From: Chitinophaga tropicalis
GTDB lineage: Bacteria; Bacteroidota; Bacteroidia; Chitinophagales; Chitinophagaceae
Reading direction: 5' to 3'
DNA: 64,000 nucleotides
Assembly (NCBI RefSeq): GCF_009758205.1
Contig: NZ_WRXN01000017.1
Location: 80,874 to 144,873, forward strand
Position numbers and translations under genes: made by a program. Positions 1 through 10,026 of the stretch are shown here, piece by piece (within the stretch, counting starts at the first letter, position 1; every line of letters begins with the position of its first letter). The notes below the pieces were generated by a model, which saw only the letters and a list, made by a program, of their open reading frames with translations, did not search any database and was not told the DNA's origin.

Positions 1-585
1 GGTGCTTTCGGACTGGGCAACCCGCATAATGCCCTGGGGCGTGCTATTCATTACTGGTCTGTAGCTGCAGATTCTTTCAGTCGTGTACCTGGTGCAAGAG
101 TTACCTATAATGTTGGGGTGATAGGTGGTGGTACTTCTGTCAACTCTATTCCCTTTGAATCATGGATGGAAGTGGACATGCGTTCTGAAAACCCTGAAAG
201 GGTAGCCGGTATTGATAAATTATTGCAGGACGCTGTACAGCGTGCGCTGGCAGAAGAGAATAAAATGAAACGTGCCGGTGCTGATCTGACTGTAGATGTA
301 AAGCTGATAGGCGACCGTCCGCCGGGTGCCCTGGACCCTTCATTGCCACTGATACAGCGCGCTATAGCCGCTATTCAGCTGGGTGGTGATACCGCATCCC
401 TGAGAGTAGGTTCTACTAATTCCAATATTCCTATTTCAAAGAATATTCCCGCTATCACTATCGGTACAGGCGGTCAGGGGGGGAATGCACATGCGCTGGA
501 CGAATGGTGGATGAACGATAAGGGATACCTGGGTGTACAGGAAGCTTTACTGATCTTACTGGCTGAAGCCGGTATAGCAAAATAA
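1..585 (+). CDS. M20-family metallopeptidase, C-terminal part (5' end outside window)
   Basis: The reading frame is open from base 1, so the gene begins upstream of the window and only about 194 C-terminal residues are visible. The visible part has the M20 dimerisation (lid) domain (GGGTSVNSIPFE followed by an MEVDMRS strand typical of M20 enzymes) and the end of the catalytic domain, with GTGGQGGNAHALDEWW supplying a late metal-ligand histidine. M20 enzymes are di-zinc amino- or carboxypeptidases that trim peptides. The stop lies nine bases before the next gene, so it is probably cotranscribed with the M14/M20 peptidases that follow, and a role in extracellular or periplasmic peptide breakdown is inferred. 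The N-terminus, including any signal peptide, cannot be judged. Confidence 0.85.
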   Translation, partial: GAFGLGNPHNALGRAIHYWSVAADSFSRVPGARVTYNVGVIGGGTSVNSIPFESWMEVDMRSENPERVAGIDKLLQDAVQRALAEENKMKRAGADLTVDVKLIGDRPPGALDPSLPLIQRAIAAIQLGGDTASLRVGSTNSNIPISKNIPAITIGTGGQGGNAHALDEWWMNDKGYLGVQEALLILLAEAGIAK

Positions 586-594
586 AGACGATTC

Positions 595-3327
595 ATGAAA
601 AGAAAATTCTACGGCATACTGGGACTGTTGATAGCATATCTGTCAGCTACCCATGCGCAAACGGTACCATCGCCCAAAGAACATTTCGGCTTTAATATTG
701 GCGACGATTATCAACTGGCTACATATACGCAGACAGAAGCCTATTTTAAGAAACTGGCGGAATCAGATCGCGCTGAACTGGTAGATATTGGTTTAACAGA
801 AGAAGGCAGGCATCAATATATGCTGATCGTTTCCAGCCCGGAGAACCTGCAGAAACTATCCCGCTATAAAGAAATATCCCGGCAACTGGCGCATGCTACT
901 GGACTTACAGACGAAACGGCGCGTCAGCTGGCAGCTGAGGGTAAAGCTGTGGTATGGATAGATGGCGGATTGCATGCAACAGAGACAGTAGGTACACACC
1001 AGCTTATAGAAACAATGTGGCAACTGGTAAGTCGCACGGATGCTGAAACAATGGAGATACTGAAGAACGATATTATCCTGCTTACACATGCCAATCCTGA
1101 CGGACAGGAGCTTGTTTCTAACTGGTACATGCGCTTTGCAGATACGAAGAAGCGTGCATTAAATATTCCCCGCCTTTATGAGAAATATGTAGGGCATGAT
1201 AACAATCGTGATTTCTACATGATGAACATGAAGGAAAGTCAGAATATCAGTCGCCAGTTATTTGTAGAATGGATCCCGCAGATCATGTACAACCACCACC
1301 AGCGTGGTCCTGCTGGCTCTGTATTGGCAGGCCCTCCGTATCGCGATCCTTTCAACTATGTGTTTGACCCGCTGATAGTGACCAGCATAGATGCAGTAGG
1401 CGCTGCTATGAATAACCGTCTGAACGTGGAAGGTAAACCCGGTTATACACAGCGCCAGGGATCTACTTTTTCCACCTGGTGGAATGGAGGCCTGCGTACA
1501 ACACCTTACTTTCATAACATGATAGGGTTGCTTACAGAGATCATTGGCGGACCTACGCCTGAAACAGTGCCTCTGGTACCAGATCGGTTGATCCCTAAAG
1601 GATCTACGCCTAACCCGGTGGCTCCGCAGATGTGGCATTTCAGGCAGTCTATCGATTATTCCGTATCGCTGAATTACGCAGTATTGGATTATGCTGCCCG
1701 TTACAGAACTGAACTGCTGTATAACATCTATAAGATGGGTAAGAATGCTATTGAACGTGGCAGTGCAGACCACTGGACATTCTATCCCCGTTATATTGAT
1801 GCTATCAGTAAAGCGCATAAATTGGATAAAGCAAAGGACACCGCCAAAGAAGAGAATGAAGATGGAGAGTTTGCTTTTGGTAAAGAAGATACTATCGCAT
1901 CAAAATATTATACCAGTGTGATGCAGGACCCTGCTTATCGTGATGCACGTGCATATGTGATCTCTTCCAGCCAGGCGGACTTTCCTACAGCTGTAAAGTT
2001 CATCAATGCGCTGAGCCGTTCCGGTATAGCTATTCACAAAGCCACGGCTGCATTTGCCGTTAACGGAAAGCAATATCCTGCCGGTTCCTATGTGGTGAAA
2101 ACGGCGCAGGCTTTCCGTCCGCATGTGATAGATATGTTTGAACCGCAGGACCATCCCAATGATTTTCAGTATGCCGGCGGCCCTCCTATCCGTCCATACG
2201 ATGCCGCAGGCTGGACGCTGGCTTATCAGATGGGCGTACAGTTTGACCGTATCCTGGATGTGGTGGACGGCCCTTTCACACAGATACCATATGGACAGAT
2301 AGAAACGCCTCCGGCTACTTCACTACCTGTTGCTAAGAAAGGCTACCTGATCAGCGCTACCGTAAATAATGCTTTCATTACCGTGAATGACCTGCTGGCA
2401 GCTGGCGTAAAGGTATCGCGTACACCCAATGGTACTTTTTATGTGCCGGCCGGCTCCAAAGCTCGGGCTATTCTTACGAAGGCTGTAACAGAACTGGGTA
2501 TTACGGTAGAAAGTGCAGACAATGTGCCCGGTCAGCTAAAAGCTCTGGCTCCCCTGAGAATAGGCATCTGGAATACTTACGGAGGCTCTATTCCTGCCGG
2601 TTGGCTGAGCTGGCTGATGGAGCAGTACCATTATTCCTATAAGATGCTCTATTCCCGGGAAGTGGATAAAGGAGATCTGAAGAAGAAATATGACCTGCTG
2701 ATCTTTGTAGGTGGTGCTATTCCTGATACGGGTAAACCTAAGAAAGATAATTTTCCGTTTGGTAAACCACCCAAACCGGAAGACCTGACAGACGAGTTTA
2801 AACCCTGGCTGGGCAGGATCAGTAAAGATACTTCCATCCCTCAGCTGAAAGCGTTCCTTGAATCAGGAGGAAAGATCGTTACCATCGGTTCCAGCACCAA
2901 CCTTGCTTATCATCTGAAACTTCCTGTGGAGAATGCTTTAACAGAGAAGAACAGCAAGGGAGAGATCAAACCTTTGCCCGGTACCAAATACTATATTCCC
3001 GGCAGCCTGCTCATTGCAGACCTGGATACCACCGCTGTAGAGAACTGGGGTATGAAGGCAAAGAACGATGTCTACTTTGAGAAAAGCCCTGTGTTCAGAT
3101 TTACTGCCGATACAGCAGGAACAGGTATCCGTAAACTGATATGGTTCTCTACAGCCACGCCGTTGCATAGTGGCTGGGCCTGGGGACAAAGCTACCTGAA
3201 AGACGGCATTGCTGCTTTTTCAGTTCCTGTGGGAGCCGGTAAATTGTATGCCTTTGGACCGGAGATCACTTTCCGCGGACAATCACACAGTACATTCAAA
3301 TTGTTGTTCAATCAATTATACAAATGA
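595..3327 (+). CDS. M14-family zinc carboxypeptidase, large secreted form
   Basis: A 910-residue protein with a signal peptide (residues 1-21, ending THAQ). The M14 domain follows: GGLHATE gives the zinc ligands H127 and E130, HDNNRDFY and MYNHHQRG (about residue 233) supply the other His region, and GLLTEIIG is the likely catalytic-Glu segment. The C-terminal 300 residues (from about 655, RIGIWNTYGGSIPAGW to KIVTIGSSTNLAYH) look like the class I glutamine-amidotransferase-like domain seen in large Bacteroidota M14 proteins. It probably releases C-terminal residues from peptides outside the cytoplasm. It starts 9 bp after an M20 peptidase and overlaps the next M20 gene by 4 bp, so it is in an operon. 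A diverged paralogue lies at 4766-7531. Confidence 0.9.
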   Translation: MKRKFYGILGLLIAYLSATHAQTVPSPKEHFGFNIGDDYQLATYTQTEAYFKKLAESDRAELVDIGLTEEGRHQYMLIVSSPENLQKLSRYKEISRQLAHATGLTDETARQLAAEGKAVVWIDGGLHATETVGTHQLIETMWQLVSRTDAETMEILKNDIILLTHANPDGQELVSNWYMRFADTKKRALNIPRLYEKYVGHDNNRDFYMMNMKESQNISRQLFVEWIPQIMYNHHQRGPAGSVLAGPPYRDPFNYVFDPLIVTSIDAVGAAMNNRLNVEGKPGYTQRQGSTFSTWWNGGLRTTPYFHNMIGLLTEIIGGPTPETVPLVPDRLIPKGSTPNPVAPQMWHFRQSIDYSVSLNYAVLDYAARYRTELLYNIYKMGKNAIERGSADHWTFYPRYIDAISKAHKLDKAKDTAKEENEDGEFAFGKEDTIASKYYTSVMQDPAYRDARAYVISSSQADFPTAVKFINALSRSGIAIHKATAAFAVNGKQYPAGSYVVKTAQAFRPHVIDMFEPQDHPNDFQYAGGPPIRPYDAAGWTLAYQMGVQFDRILDVVDGPFTQIPYGQIETPPATSLPVAKKGYLISATVNNAFITVNDLLAAGVKVSRTPNGTFYVPAGSKARAILTKAVTELGITVESADNVPGQLKALAPLRIGIWNTYGGSIPAGWLSWLMEQYHYSYKMLYSREVDKGDLKKKYDLLIFVGGAIPDTGKPKKDNFPFGKPPKPEDLTDEFKPWLGRISKDTSIPQLKAFLESGGKIVTIGSSTNLAYHLKLPVENALTEKNSKGEIKPLPGTKYYIPGSLLIADLDTTAVENWGMKAKNDVYFEKSPVFRFTADTAGTGIRKLIWFSTATPLHSGWAWGQSYLKDGIAAFSVPVGAGKLYAFGPEITFRGQSHSTFKLLFNQLYK

Positions 3328-4766
3328 GAAGACTGATACTATCTGCCTGTTGTTGTTTACCATTGATGGCAACAGCACAGAATAAAGATAAGAAGGCTAT
3401 TATGGCCAGCCTGGACCAGCAGGCGCCTGTATATTCCGGTATTGCCAAAAAGATCTGGCAGTTTGCAGAAGTGGGGTACCAGGAAGAGAAGAGCTCAGCA
3501 TTACTGCAAAGCACATTACAGCAGGAAGGGTTTACTGTAAAGGCAGGTATTGCCGGTATTCCCACTGCCTTTATTGCCAGTTATGGCAGTGGAGAGCCTG
3601 TGATAGGCATCCTTGCTGAATATGATGCCTTGCCGGGACTGTCGCAGACAGAAGATCCGGAGCAGAAAGCTGTTGTACCAGGAGGTGCAGGGCATGGTTG
3701 TGGCCATAACCTGTTTGGAACAGCATCTGTAGCGGCGGGCATCAGTGTGAAGAACTGGATGAAGGCCCATAATATAAAAGGTACGCTGCGTGTATATGGT
3801 TGTCCGGCAGAAGAAGGAGGTTCCGGTAAAGTATATATGGTAAGGGAAGGATTGTTCAATGATGTTACTGCCGTGCTGCACTGGCATCCGGGCAATGACA
3901 ACTCTGCCGGTATCGCTCCCTGGATGGCTAACAAGAATGCCAAGTTCCGTTTTTACGGTGCAGCGTCACATGCTGCAGGGGCTCCGGAAAAGGGACGTTC
4001 AGCATTGGACGGAGTGGAAGCGATGGATTATATGGTGAACATGATGCGGGAACATGTACCCCAGGACACGCGTATCCATTATGTGATCACCAAAGGAGGG
4101 GATGCCCCCAACGTAGTGCCTGCTTTTGCAGAGGTGTATTACTATGTGCGTCATCCTGACATGCAGGTGGTGAAAGATGTATGGGAAAGGGTGGTGAAGG
4201 CAGCAGAAGGCGCTGCATTGGGTACCGGCACCCGTATGCAGTATGAAGTGATAGGCGGTGTATATAATATGCTGCCCAATGAGACCTTGTCCAGGATGGT
4301 AGACAGTAACCTGCATATAGTAGGAGGATTTACTTACACAGCTGCAGAAAGGGAATTTGCAAAGAAGATACAGTCTACCTATGTGGATAAATCTCATATC
4401 CCGGATATAGACAAATCAACATCAACTGTACAGCCTTTTGTTATTGAAACATCTGGTGGCATTGGGTCTTCTGATGTGGCAGATGTGAGTTGGGTGGCGC
4501 CTACCGCTGGTATGTCTGCCGCTACGTTTGTACCCGGATCTTCCGGCCATAGCTGGCAGAACGTTGCTGCCGCAGGTTCTACAATCGGCGCAAAAGGTAT
4601 GATGGTAGCAGCCAAAACACTGGCGCTGACAGCGTATGATCTGTTTAACAGTCCGCAGACATTGCAGGCTGCAAAAGCAGAACTGAAACAAAGACAAGGC
4701 CCGTCATTCAAGTATGAGGCTATGCTGGGCAGCCGCGCGCCGGCATTGGATTACCGTAAAAAATAA
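3324..4766 (+). CDS. M20D-type amidohydrolase (AbgB-like), secreted
   Basis: A 480-residue protein with a short signal peptide ending ATAQ. It has the M20D amidohydrolase motifs: AGHGCGHNLFG (metal-binding His/Cys), PAEEGGSGK (catalytic and ligand Glu) and HWHPGN (ligand His), then a dimerisation domain with SHAAGAPEKGRSALDG and a final SSGHSWQN metal-ligand motif. The family hydrolyses N-acyl or aminobenzoyl amides of amino acids; the closest named relative is AbgB of p-aminobenzoyl-glutamate hydrolase, but the substrate here is unknown. The start overlaps the upstream M14 stop by 4 bp and the stop overlaps the downstream M14 start by 1 bp, which indicates tight translational coupling. Confidence 0.88.
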   Translation: MRRLILSACCCLPLMATAQNKDKKAIMASLDQQAPVYSGIAKKIWQFAEVGYQEEKSSALLQSTLQQEGFTVKAGIAGIPTAFIASYGSGEPVIGILAEYDALPGLSQTEDPEQKAVVPGGAGHGCGHNLFGTASVAAGISVKNWMKAHNIKGTLRVYGCPAEEGGSGKVYMVREGLFNDVTAVLHWHPGNDNSAGIAPWMANKNAKFRFYGAASHAAGAPEKGRSALDGVEAMDYMVNMMREHVPQDTRIHYVITKGGDAPNVVPAFAEVYYYVRHPDMQVVKDVWERVVKAAEGAALGTGTRMQYEVIGGVYNMLPNETLSRMVDSNLHIVGGFTYTAAEREFAKKIQSTYVDKSHIPDIDKSTSTVQPFVIETSGGIGSSDVADVSWVAPTAGMSAATFVPGSSGHSWQNVAAAGSTIGAKGMMVAAKTLALTAYDLFNSPQTLQAAKAELKQRQGPSFKYEAMLGSRAPALDYRKK

Positions 4767-7531
4767 TGCTTATGAGAAAATGTTTACCCGGCTGGCTGCT
4801 TATCGTAGCCATGCTTTATAACCCATTGTGTGCTGCCCAGACAGTACCTTCCCCTAAACAGCATTTTGGTTTTAATATAGGTGACGACTATCAGCTGGCC
4901 ACCTATACACAAACCGCTGCTTACTTTCAGAAGCTGGCAGGTGCCTCTGACAGGGTAAAACTGACGGATATAGGACTGACGGAAGAAGGAAGGCATCAGT
5001 ATATGCTGGTGATCTCATCTCCTGAAAATATCAAAAAACTGGAGCATTATAAACAGATATCGCAACAGCTGGCGCGCGCAGAAGGGCTGACAGAAACACA
5101 GGCGCGTGCAATGGCTATGGAGGGTAAGGCTGTAGTATGGATAGATGGCGGTTTGCATGCCACTGAAGTAGTAGGTACACATCAGCTGATAGAAACTGCC
5201 TGGCAGCTCATTAGCCGGAATGATCCTGAAACCATGCGTATCCTGGACAACGTGATAGTGCTGATGACGCATGCCAATCCTGACGGACAGGAGCTTGTAA
5301 CCAACTGGTACATGCGTAATGCAGACACGCTGAAAAGAAGTACAGAACAACTGCCGGTATTATACCAGAAGTATATAGGGCACGATAATAACCGTGACTT
5401 CTATATCATGAACATGAAGGAAAGCGCCAATATGGGAAGACAACTTTTCCTTGAATGGATGCCACAGATCATGTACAATCATCACCAACGGGGGCCGGAA
5501 GGTTCTGTACTGGCAGGACCTCCGTACCGCGATCCTTTCAACTATTTCTTCGATCCTTTAATGATAACCGGTATTGACGCGCTGGGCGCCGCCATGTATA
5601 ACAGGCTGAATGTAGAAGACAAACCCGGTTATACACGTCTTAATGGTTCAAGCTTTTCTACATGGTATAACGGAGGTCTGCGCACTACCACACAGTATCA
5701 TAATATGATCGGGTTGCTGACGGAGATTATTGGTAATCCTACCCCGGAAAAGATACCGGTAGTGCCGCAAAGGCTTATACCTAACGGAGCCACGCCAAAT
5801 CCTGTAACACCGCAGGCGGACTGGCGTTTCCGCCGGTCTATCGATTATTCTGTGTCATTGAACTATGCAGTGCTGGATTATGCTGCCCGTCAGCGGGATG
5901 AAGTGCTGTTCAATATCTATAAGATGGGTAAGAACGCTATAGACAAAGGGAATAAAGATACCTGGACACTATCGCCCAGTCGTGCAGCAGCTATCACTGC
6001 TGCTTATAAAAAAGGGGAGAATGATACCACTAAAGATGATGGCAGCGACCCTTATGGCTGGATGAAACGCGGTAGTAATATTTCTATGAATTATTACAAT
6101 GCAGTATACAAAGCACCTGAAGGAAGAGACCCGAGAGGATACGTCCTTTCTTCTGCCCAGCCCGATTTTGGTACTGTTACAAGGTTCATCAATGCCCTGA
6201 TCAAAGCGGGAATTGCCGTGCAGAAAGCTACTGAGCCATTTACCGTAGCAGGTAAATCATACCCGGCCAATTCTTATATTGTAAGGACCAACCAGGCTTT
6301 CCGGCCGCATGTGCTGGATATGTTTGAACCGCAGGACCATCCCAATGACTTCCAGTATCCAGGTGGGCCTCCCGTTCATCCATACGATGCTGCCGGCTGG
6401 ACATTGGCTTACCAGATGGGCGTACAGTTTGACCGCGTGCTGGACGATTTTAGCGGCCCGTTCAGAAAGCTTACCTATGGCGAGCTGGAAATACCATTGA
6501 AGGCCGCTTTTACACCAGCAACCAGTGGCGGCTATCTGTTAAGTGCACACGAAAATAATGCTTTCATAACTGTGAATGACCTGCTGAAGGTCGGGGTAAA
6601 AGTGTATCGCCTGCCGGAAGGTACAGCCGGAGCAGTACCAGGTGCTTTTTATGTACCTGCGGGTACGGTGGCCAATGGTATATTGCAGAATGCCGCTGTA
6701 CAATGGGGCGTTACAATCACGCAAGGTGGTAAATTACCGAAAAAGGCAAAGCAGGTATCTGCCTCCCGCATTGCACTGTGGGACAGCTATGGAGGGTCCA
6801 TGCCATCCGGCTGGATACGCTGGATGATGGAACAGTATCACTTCCCGTTCAACGTAATCTATTCCGGGGATATTGATTCTGCTGATCTGAAGAAACAATA
6901 CGACGTAATTATTTTTGTAGGCAGAGCCATTCCGCCGGTATCAGGAGAAGAACCTAACCGCTGGGGCTGGAGACAGGCTCCTCCCAAATCAGAAGAAATA
7001 CCAGAGCAGTATCGCCGTATGTTAGGAAAGATCACAAAAGACACTTCTATCCCAAAACTGAAAGCTTTCCTGGAAGCAGGAGGTGCTATCATAACTATAG
7101 GCAGCAGCACCAACCTGGCTTATCACCTGGAATTGCCGGTAAGCAATGCATTGGTGGAAAATGAAAAGCCATTGCCGGGTACTAAATACTTTATACCAGG
7201 CAGTATCCTGCAGGTGGCATTTGATAGTACGTTGAGTGCTGCATGGGGAATGCCGGCCATCGGAGATGTAAACTTCGATAACAGCCCCGTATTTAAACTG
7301 GGTAGTAATGCTGCGGAAAAAGGCATAAAGCCTATAGCGTGGTTCACCACAGATAAACCCCTGCGCAGTGGCTGGGCATGGGGCCAGGCTTATCTTAAGG
7401 ATGGTATAGCTGCGTTTGCAGCACCTGTGGGAAAAGGTACTTTATATGCCTACGGACCGGAAATAACTTTCAGGGCGCAATCACATGGTACTTTCAAGCT
7501 ATTGTTTAATGACCTCTACAATTTAAAATAG
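4766..7531 (+). CDS. M14-family zinc carboxypeptidase, paralogue of the 595-3327 gene
   Basis: A 921-residue protein with a signal peptide ending CAAQ. It shares the same architecture and long identical stretches with the M14 gene at 595-3327 (HFGFNIGDDYQLATYTQT, GGLHATE, HDNNRDFY, MYNHHQRGP, DMFEPQDHPNDFQY), but has a different linker around residues 410-435 and many scattered substitutions. Zinc ligands of the HxxE motif and the later His are intact. The first ATG overlaps the previous stop (TAATG); an ATG at 4772 is an equally good start. A rho-independent terminator follows at 7561-7591, so this is the last gene of the peptidase operon. Confidence 0.9.
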   Translation: MLMRKCLPGWLLIVAMLYNPLCAAQTVPSPKQHFGFNIGDDYQLATYTQTAAYFQKLAGASDRVKLTDIGLTEEGRHQYMLVISSPENIKKLEHYKQISQQLARAEGLTETQARAMAMEGKAVVWIDGGLHATEVVGTHQLIETAWQLISRNDPETMRILDNVIVLMTHANPDGQELVTNWYMRNADTLKRSTEQLPVLYQKYIGHDNNRDFYIMNMKESANMGRQLFLEWMPQIMYNHHQRGPEGSVLAGPPYRDPFNYFFDPLMITGIDALGAAMYNRLNVEDKPGYTRLNGSSFSTWYNGGLRTTTQYHNMIGLLTEIIGNPTPEKIPVVPQRLIPNGATPNPVTPQADWRFRRSIDYSVSLNYAVLDYAARQRDEVLFNIYKMGKNAIDKGNKDTWTLSPSRAAAITAAYKKGENDTTKDDGSDPYGWMKRGSNISMNYYNAVYKAPEGRDPRGYVLSSAQPDFGTVTRFINALIKAGIAVQKATEPFTVAGKSYPANSYIVRTNQAFRPHVLDMFEPQDHPNDFQYPGGPPVHPYDAAGWTLAYQMGVQFDRVLDDFSGPFRKLTYGELEIPLKAAFTPATSGGYLLSAHENNAFITVNDLLKVGVKVYRLPEGTAGAVPGAFYVPAGTVANGILQNAAVQWGVTITQGGKLPKKAKQVSASRIALWDSYGGSMPSGWIRWMMEQYHFPFNVIYSGDIDSADLKKQYDVIIFVGRAIPPVSGEEPNRWGWRQAPPKSEEIPEQYRRMLGKITKDTSIPKLKAFLEAGGAIITIGSSTNLAYHLELPVSNALVENEKPLPGTKYFIPGSILQVAFDSTLSAAWGMPAIGDVNFDNSPVFKLGSNAAEKGIKPIAWFTTDKPLRSGWAWGQAYLKDGIAAFAAPVGKGTLYAYGPEITFRAQSHGTFKLLFNDLYNLK

Positions 7532-7560
7532 ATAAAGACTAACAGGATGACTGATCATAA

Positions 7561-7591
7561 ACGTCCCGCTCCTGAGAGCGGGACGTTTTTT
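7561..7591 (+). terminator. Rho-independent terminator of the peptidase operon
   Basis: A perfect 10-bp GC-rich stem (7562-7571 with 7576-7585), loop CTGA, followed by six T. It lies 30 bp after the M14 stop and just before the DNA glycosylase start. The flanking A and T runs could let it work in both directions. Confidence 0.9.
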
Positions 7592-7606
7592 ATTACATTT
7601 GTCATT

Positions 7607-8215
7607 ATGCTGCCAATGAACTTTTATAACCGTCCGGATGTGCTGACCATTGCCCGGGAGTTGCTGGGTAAGATCATTGTAACACGTTTTGATGGTATAC
7701 TGACCACTGCCCGTATAGTGGAAACCGAAGCCTATGCAGGTATTACAGACAGGGCCGCCCACTCTTACGGCGGCAGGCGTACCAACCGTACAGAGATCAT
7801 GTTCGGGGAAGCAGGAAGGGCATACGTTTACCTGTGCTATGGTATTCATCAGCTGTTCAATATAGTGACGAACGAAAAGGATATTCCGCAGGCAGTGTTG
7901 ATCCGCGCAGCAGAACCTATTGAAGGCATTCCTGCCATGTTGCAGCGGACAGGGAAGAAGAACGCAGATTTTACGCTGACCCGTGGGCCGGGCAACGTGT
8001 CAAAAGCCCTGGGCATAAGAACGGCCCATACGGGACATTCACTGATGGCGGATGAATTTCATATCACTGCCGATAACTATATGCCGGCCCGGATAATGAT
8101 CTCACCCAGGATAGGGGTGGATTATGCAGGAGAGGACGCCCTGCTGCCTTACCGTTTCTTCCTGAAAGACAACAGGTACGTAAGTGGTAAAATGTCAGGA
8201 AATATATATCTTTAG
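7607..8215 (+). CDS. DNA-3-methyladenine glycosylase (AAG/MPG family)
   Basis: A base-excision repair enzyme that removes alkylated purines. The sequence has the AAG-family hallmarks: an N-terminal LARELLGKIIVT strand, the catalytic-Glu motif RIVETEAYAG, the DNA-intercalating region around YVYLCYGIHQLFNIV, and RGPGNVSKALGI near residue 127. The frame stays open upstream to an ATG at 7547, but that stretch is the terminator hairpin, so I place the start at 7607 (MLPMNFYNRP, about 202 aa); a further ATG lies at 7616. This length matches bacterial AAG proteins. It ends 36 bp before the next likely start. Confidence 0.9.
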   Translation: MLPMNFYNRPDVLTIARELLGKIIVTRFDGILTTARIVETEAYAGITDRAAHSYGGRRTNRTEIMFGEAGRAYVYLCYGIHQLFNIVTNEKDIPQAVLIRAAEPIEGIPAMLQRTGKKNADFTLTRGPGNVSKALGIRTAHTGHSLMADEFHITADNYMPARIMISPRIGVDYAGEDALLPYRFFLKDNRYVSGKMSGNIYL

Positions 8216-8251
8216 TTGACATATCCTCACACATACACCTATACTATTGTC

Positions 8252-9373
8252 ATGCGAATACTTATTTCATGTGTTATGACCGGCAGTCTTTTCTTTTCTG
8301 CTGCAAATGCCCAGACCATCAGTGAACAGGCCCTGGCTAAAGGCCGGGAAGCTACACAGCTGATGGATGACGGTAAAATAGAAGAATCTATTGTACTGCT
8401 GAAAGAAGCGCAGCAGATGGACCCTGAAAATAACCTTTACACCTACGAGATTGCATTGGCCAGGTACCGGCAGCAGAACTATAAAGCCGTAATTGACCTG
8501 CTGAAGCCGCTTACAAAAAAGAAGAACTGTGATGCCCAGATATACCAGATGTTGGGTAATGCTTATGATGATGGCGGGAATCCTGAAAAAGCAATAGCTA
8601 CATATGAAAAGGGAATGAAGATATTTCCTGATGCAGGACGGCTGTATGTAGAAAGAGGGCTGATGGAAATGAAAGCAAATGATTACAATAAGGCGCTGAA
8701 GTTTTTTGAAATGGGTATAAAGGTAGATCCGATGTATCCTTCCAATTACTATCGTGCTGCAAAGATATTCCTGGATTCAGACCAGGAAGTTTGGGGGATG
8801 ATATACGGTGAGATCTTTGTCAACCTGGAACGGAACACAAAACGTACGGAGGAGATCAGTAAGCTGTTGTATACTACATATAAAGGAGAGATCAAATTCA
8901 CCAACGATACAAGTTTTGCCGTGAGTTTCTGTAAGAATAATACTACTATTTATCTTGACGATAAAGCTAAAAAGAAGGACAGGTTGGACAACCTGATGGC
9001 ACAGATGACAGCGGCGCTGACATTATCTTATGGCTCCAGGTATGAATTGGCGATGGCGAAGGCAATAACGGGAGAAAAGATCATCAACCTGTCTTCCCTG
9101 AACAGGATACGCGACAGGTTCCTGGATGTTTACCAGGCTGACAGTTTGCAGTCGGTCGTATTGTTTGATTACCAGCGGAAGATCAGGGACGCCGGCCACC
9201 TGGAAGCTTACAATTACTGGATACTGGCGCAGGCCGGGGGAGAGGAAGCTGAGATGTGGATATCTGCGCATGAACAGCAATGGAAAGATTTTATTGAATG
9301 GTTCAGGAACAACAGAATTGATATCTTGCCGGAAAAGGCTTTTTACAGGCTGAAGTATATAGCCGCAAACTGA
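8252..9373 (+). CDS. Secreted tetratricopeptide-repeat protein
   Basis: About 373 residues from the ATG at 8252 (MRILISCVMTGSLFFSAANAQ, a clear signal peptide); the longer frame from 8216 starts with TTG and adds residues that break the signal. At least four degenerate TPR units lie between about residues 20 and 170 (for example NAYDDGGNPEKAIATYEKGMK). The C-terminal half is helical without a recognised domain. TPR proteins of this kind act as periplasmic scaffolds. It is followed 11 bp later by a lipoprotein gene, which suggests both work at the envelope. The specific function is unknown. Confidence 0.75.
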   Translation: MRILISCVMTGSLFFSAANAQTISEQALAKGREATQLMDDGKIEESIVLLKEAQQMDPENNLYTYEIALARYRQQNYKAVIDLLKPLTKKKNCDAQIYQMLGNAYDDGGNPEKAIATYEKGMKIFPDAGRLYVERGLMEMKANDYNKALKFFEMGIKVDPMYPSNYYRAAKIFLDSDQEVWGMIYGEIFVNLERNTKRTEEISKLLYTTYKGEIKFTNDTSFAVSFCKNNTTIYLDDKAKKKDRLDNLMAQMTAALTLSYGSRYELAMAKAITGEKIINLSSLNRIRDRFLDVYQADSLQSVVLFDYQRKIRDAGHLEAYNYWILAQAGGEEAEMWISAHEQQWKDFIEWFRNNRIDILPEKAFYRLKYIAAN

Positions 9374-9384
9374 CCTGTTAACAA

Positions 9385-10002
9385 ATGAAAAGAAGCCTTT
9401 ACATTTTACTGCTATGGATTGGCCTGATATTCCTCATGGCCTGCCGGTGGTCTGCTGCTGAGCGGGATGCCCGTTCTGCTTTTAAAGGGACTGTAGCCCC
9501 GGAGGTAAGTCAGCAGGTACTGGAGAAAGAAGTGCACCGGTTCCTGGACTGGTATTCCGGCGCAGTAGATTCTCTTGTCAGTATTCAGCTGGTGGATAAC
9601 TCCGGTGTGGAAGATACCGGTTATTACCGGGTGAATGCAGATAGCGCCGAGGCCTACCTGGCCATTATTGAAGCTTCCGGCATCTTTACCAGTGAATATA
9701 TAGCAGATAAGAGGGCCTATTTCAGGTTGTGTGATGAAGAAATGAAGAAGGACAGCCTGCGGCAGGGTGGGTTGTATGAGCTGGATGCAGACCTGATCCT
9801 GCTGAACCAGGAATATGAGGAGGACAGCTTTAACTTCGATACTGTGTCATTCAGCAATTATGTGGATACAGAGAATGGCGCTTCCATCGATGTCACCCTG
9901 TTATATACCCTGCGGATGGATTTTGTGATAAAGGGAGATAAGTTGCTGATAGACAGGATAGATGTAGTAGATACAGAAAATGGTCAGGCTGGGGATGAAT
10001 GA
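9385..10002 (+). CDS. Predicted lipoprotein, unknown function
   Basis: A 205-residue protein. The N-terminus is a lipoprotein signal with a lipobox (IFLMAC) and the acylated cysteine at residue 20, so it should be anchored in an envelope membrane. The mature part is acidic with alternating strands and helices; I recognise no domain, although the size and the 'VNADSAEAYLAII' style resemble small DUF-type envelope proteins of Chitinophagaceae. It begins 11 bp after the TPR gene and is probably cotranscribed. The next gene has its own promoter. Confidence 0.6.
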   Translation: MKRSLYILLLWIGLIFLMACRWSAAERDARSAFKGTVAPEVSQQVLEKEVHRFLDWYSGAVDSLVSIQLVDNSGVEDTGYYRVNADSAEAYLAIIEASGIFTSEYIADKRAYFRLCDEEMKKDSLRQGGLYELDADLILLNQEYEEDSFNFDTVSFSNYVDTENGASIDVTLLYTLRMDFVIKGDKLLIDRIDVVDTENGQAGDE

Positions 10003-10026
10003 CCTTATACACGGTTTTCATAATAT

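Noticed and set aside
595..7531. The two M14 genes considered as an assembly duplication
   Set aside because: They differ throughout at nucleotide and protein level, and their neighbours differ too, so this is an old true duplication.
7547..7606. Upstream start for the DNA glycosylase
   Set aside because: The extension is the terminator hairpin of the preceding operon; the family start is at 7607 or 7616.
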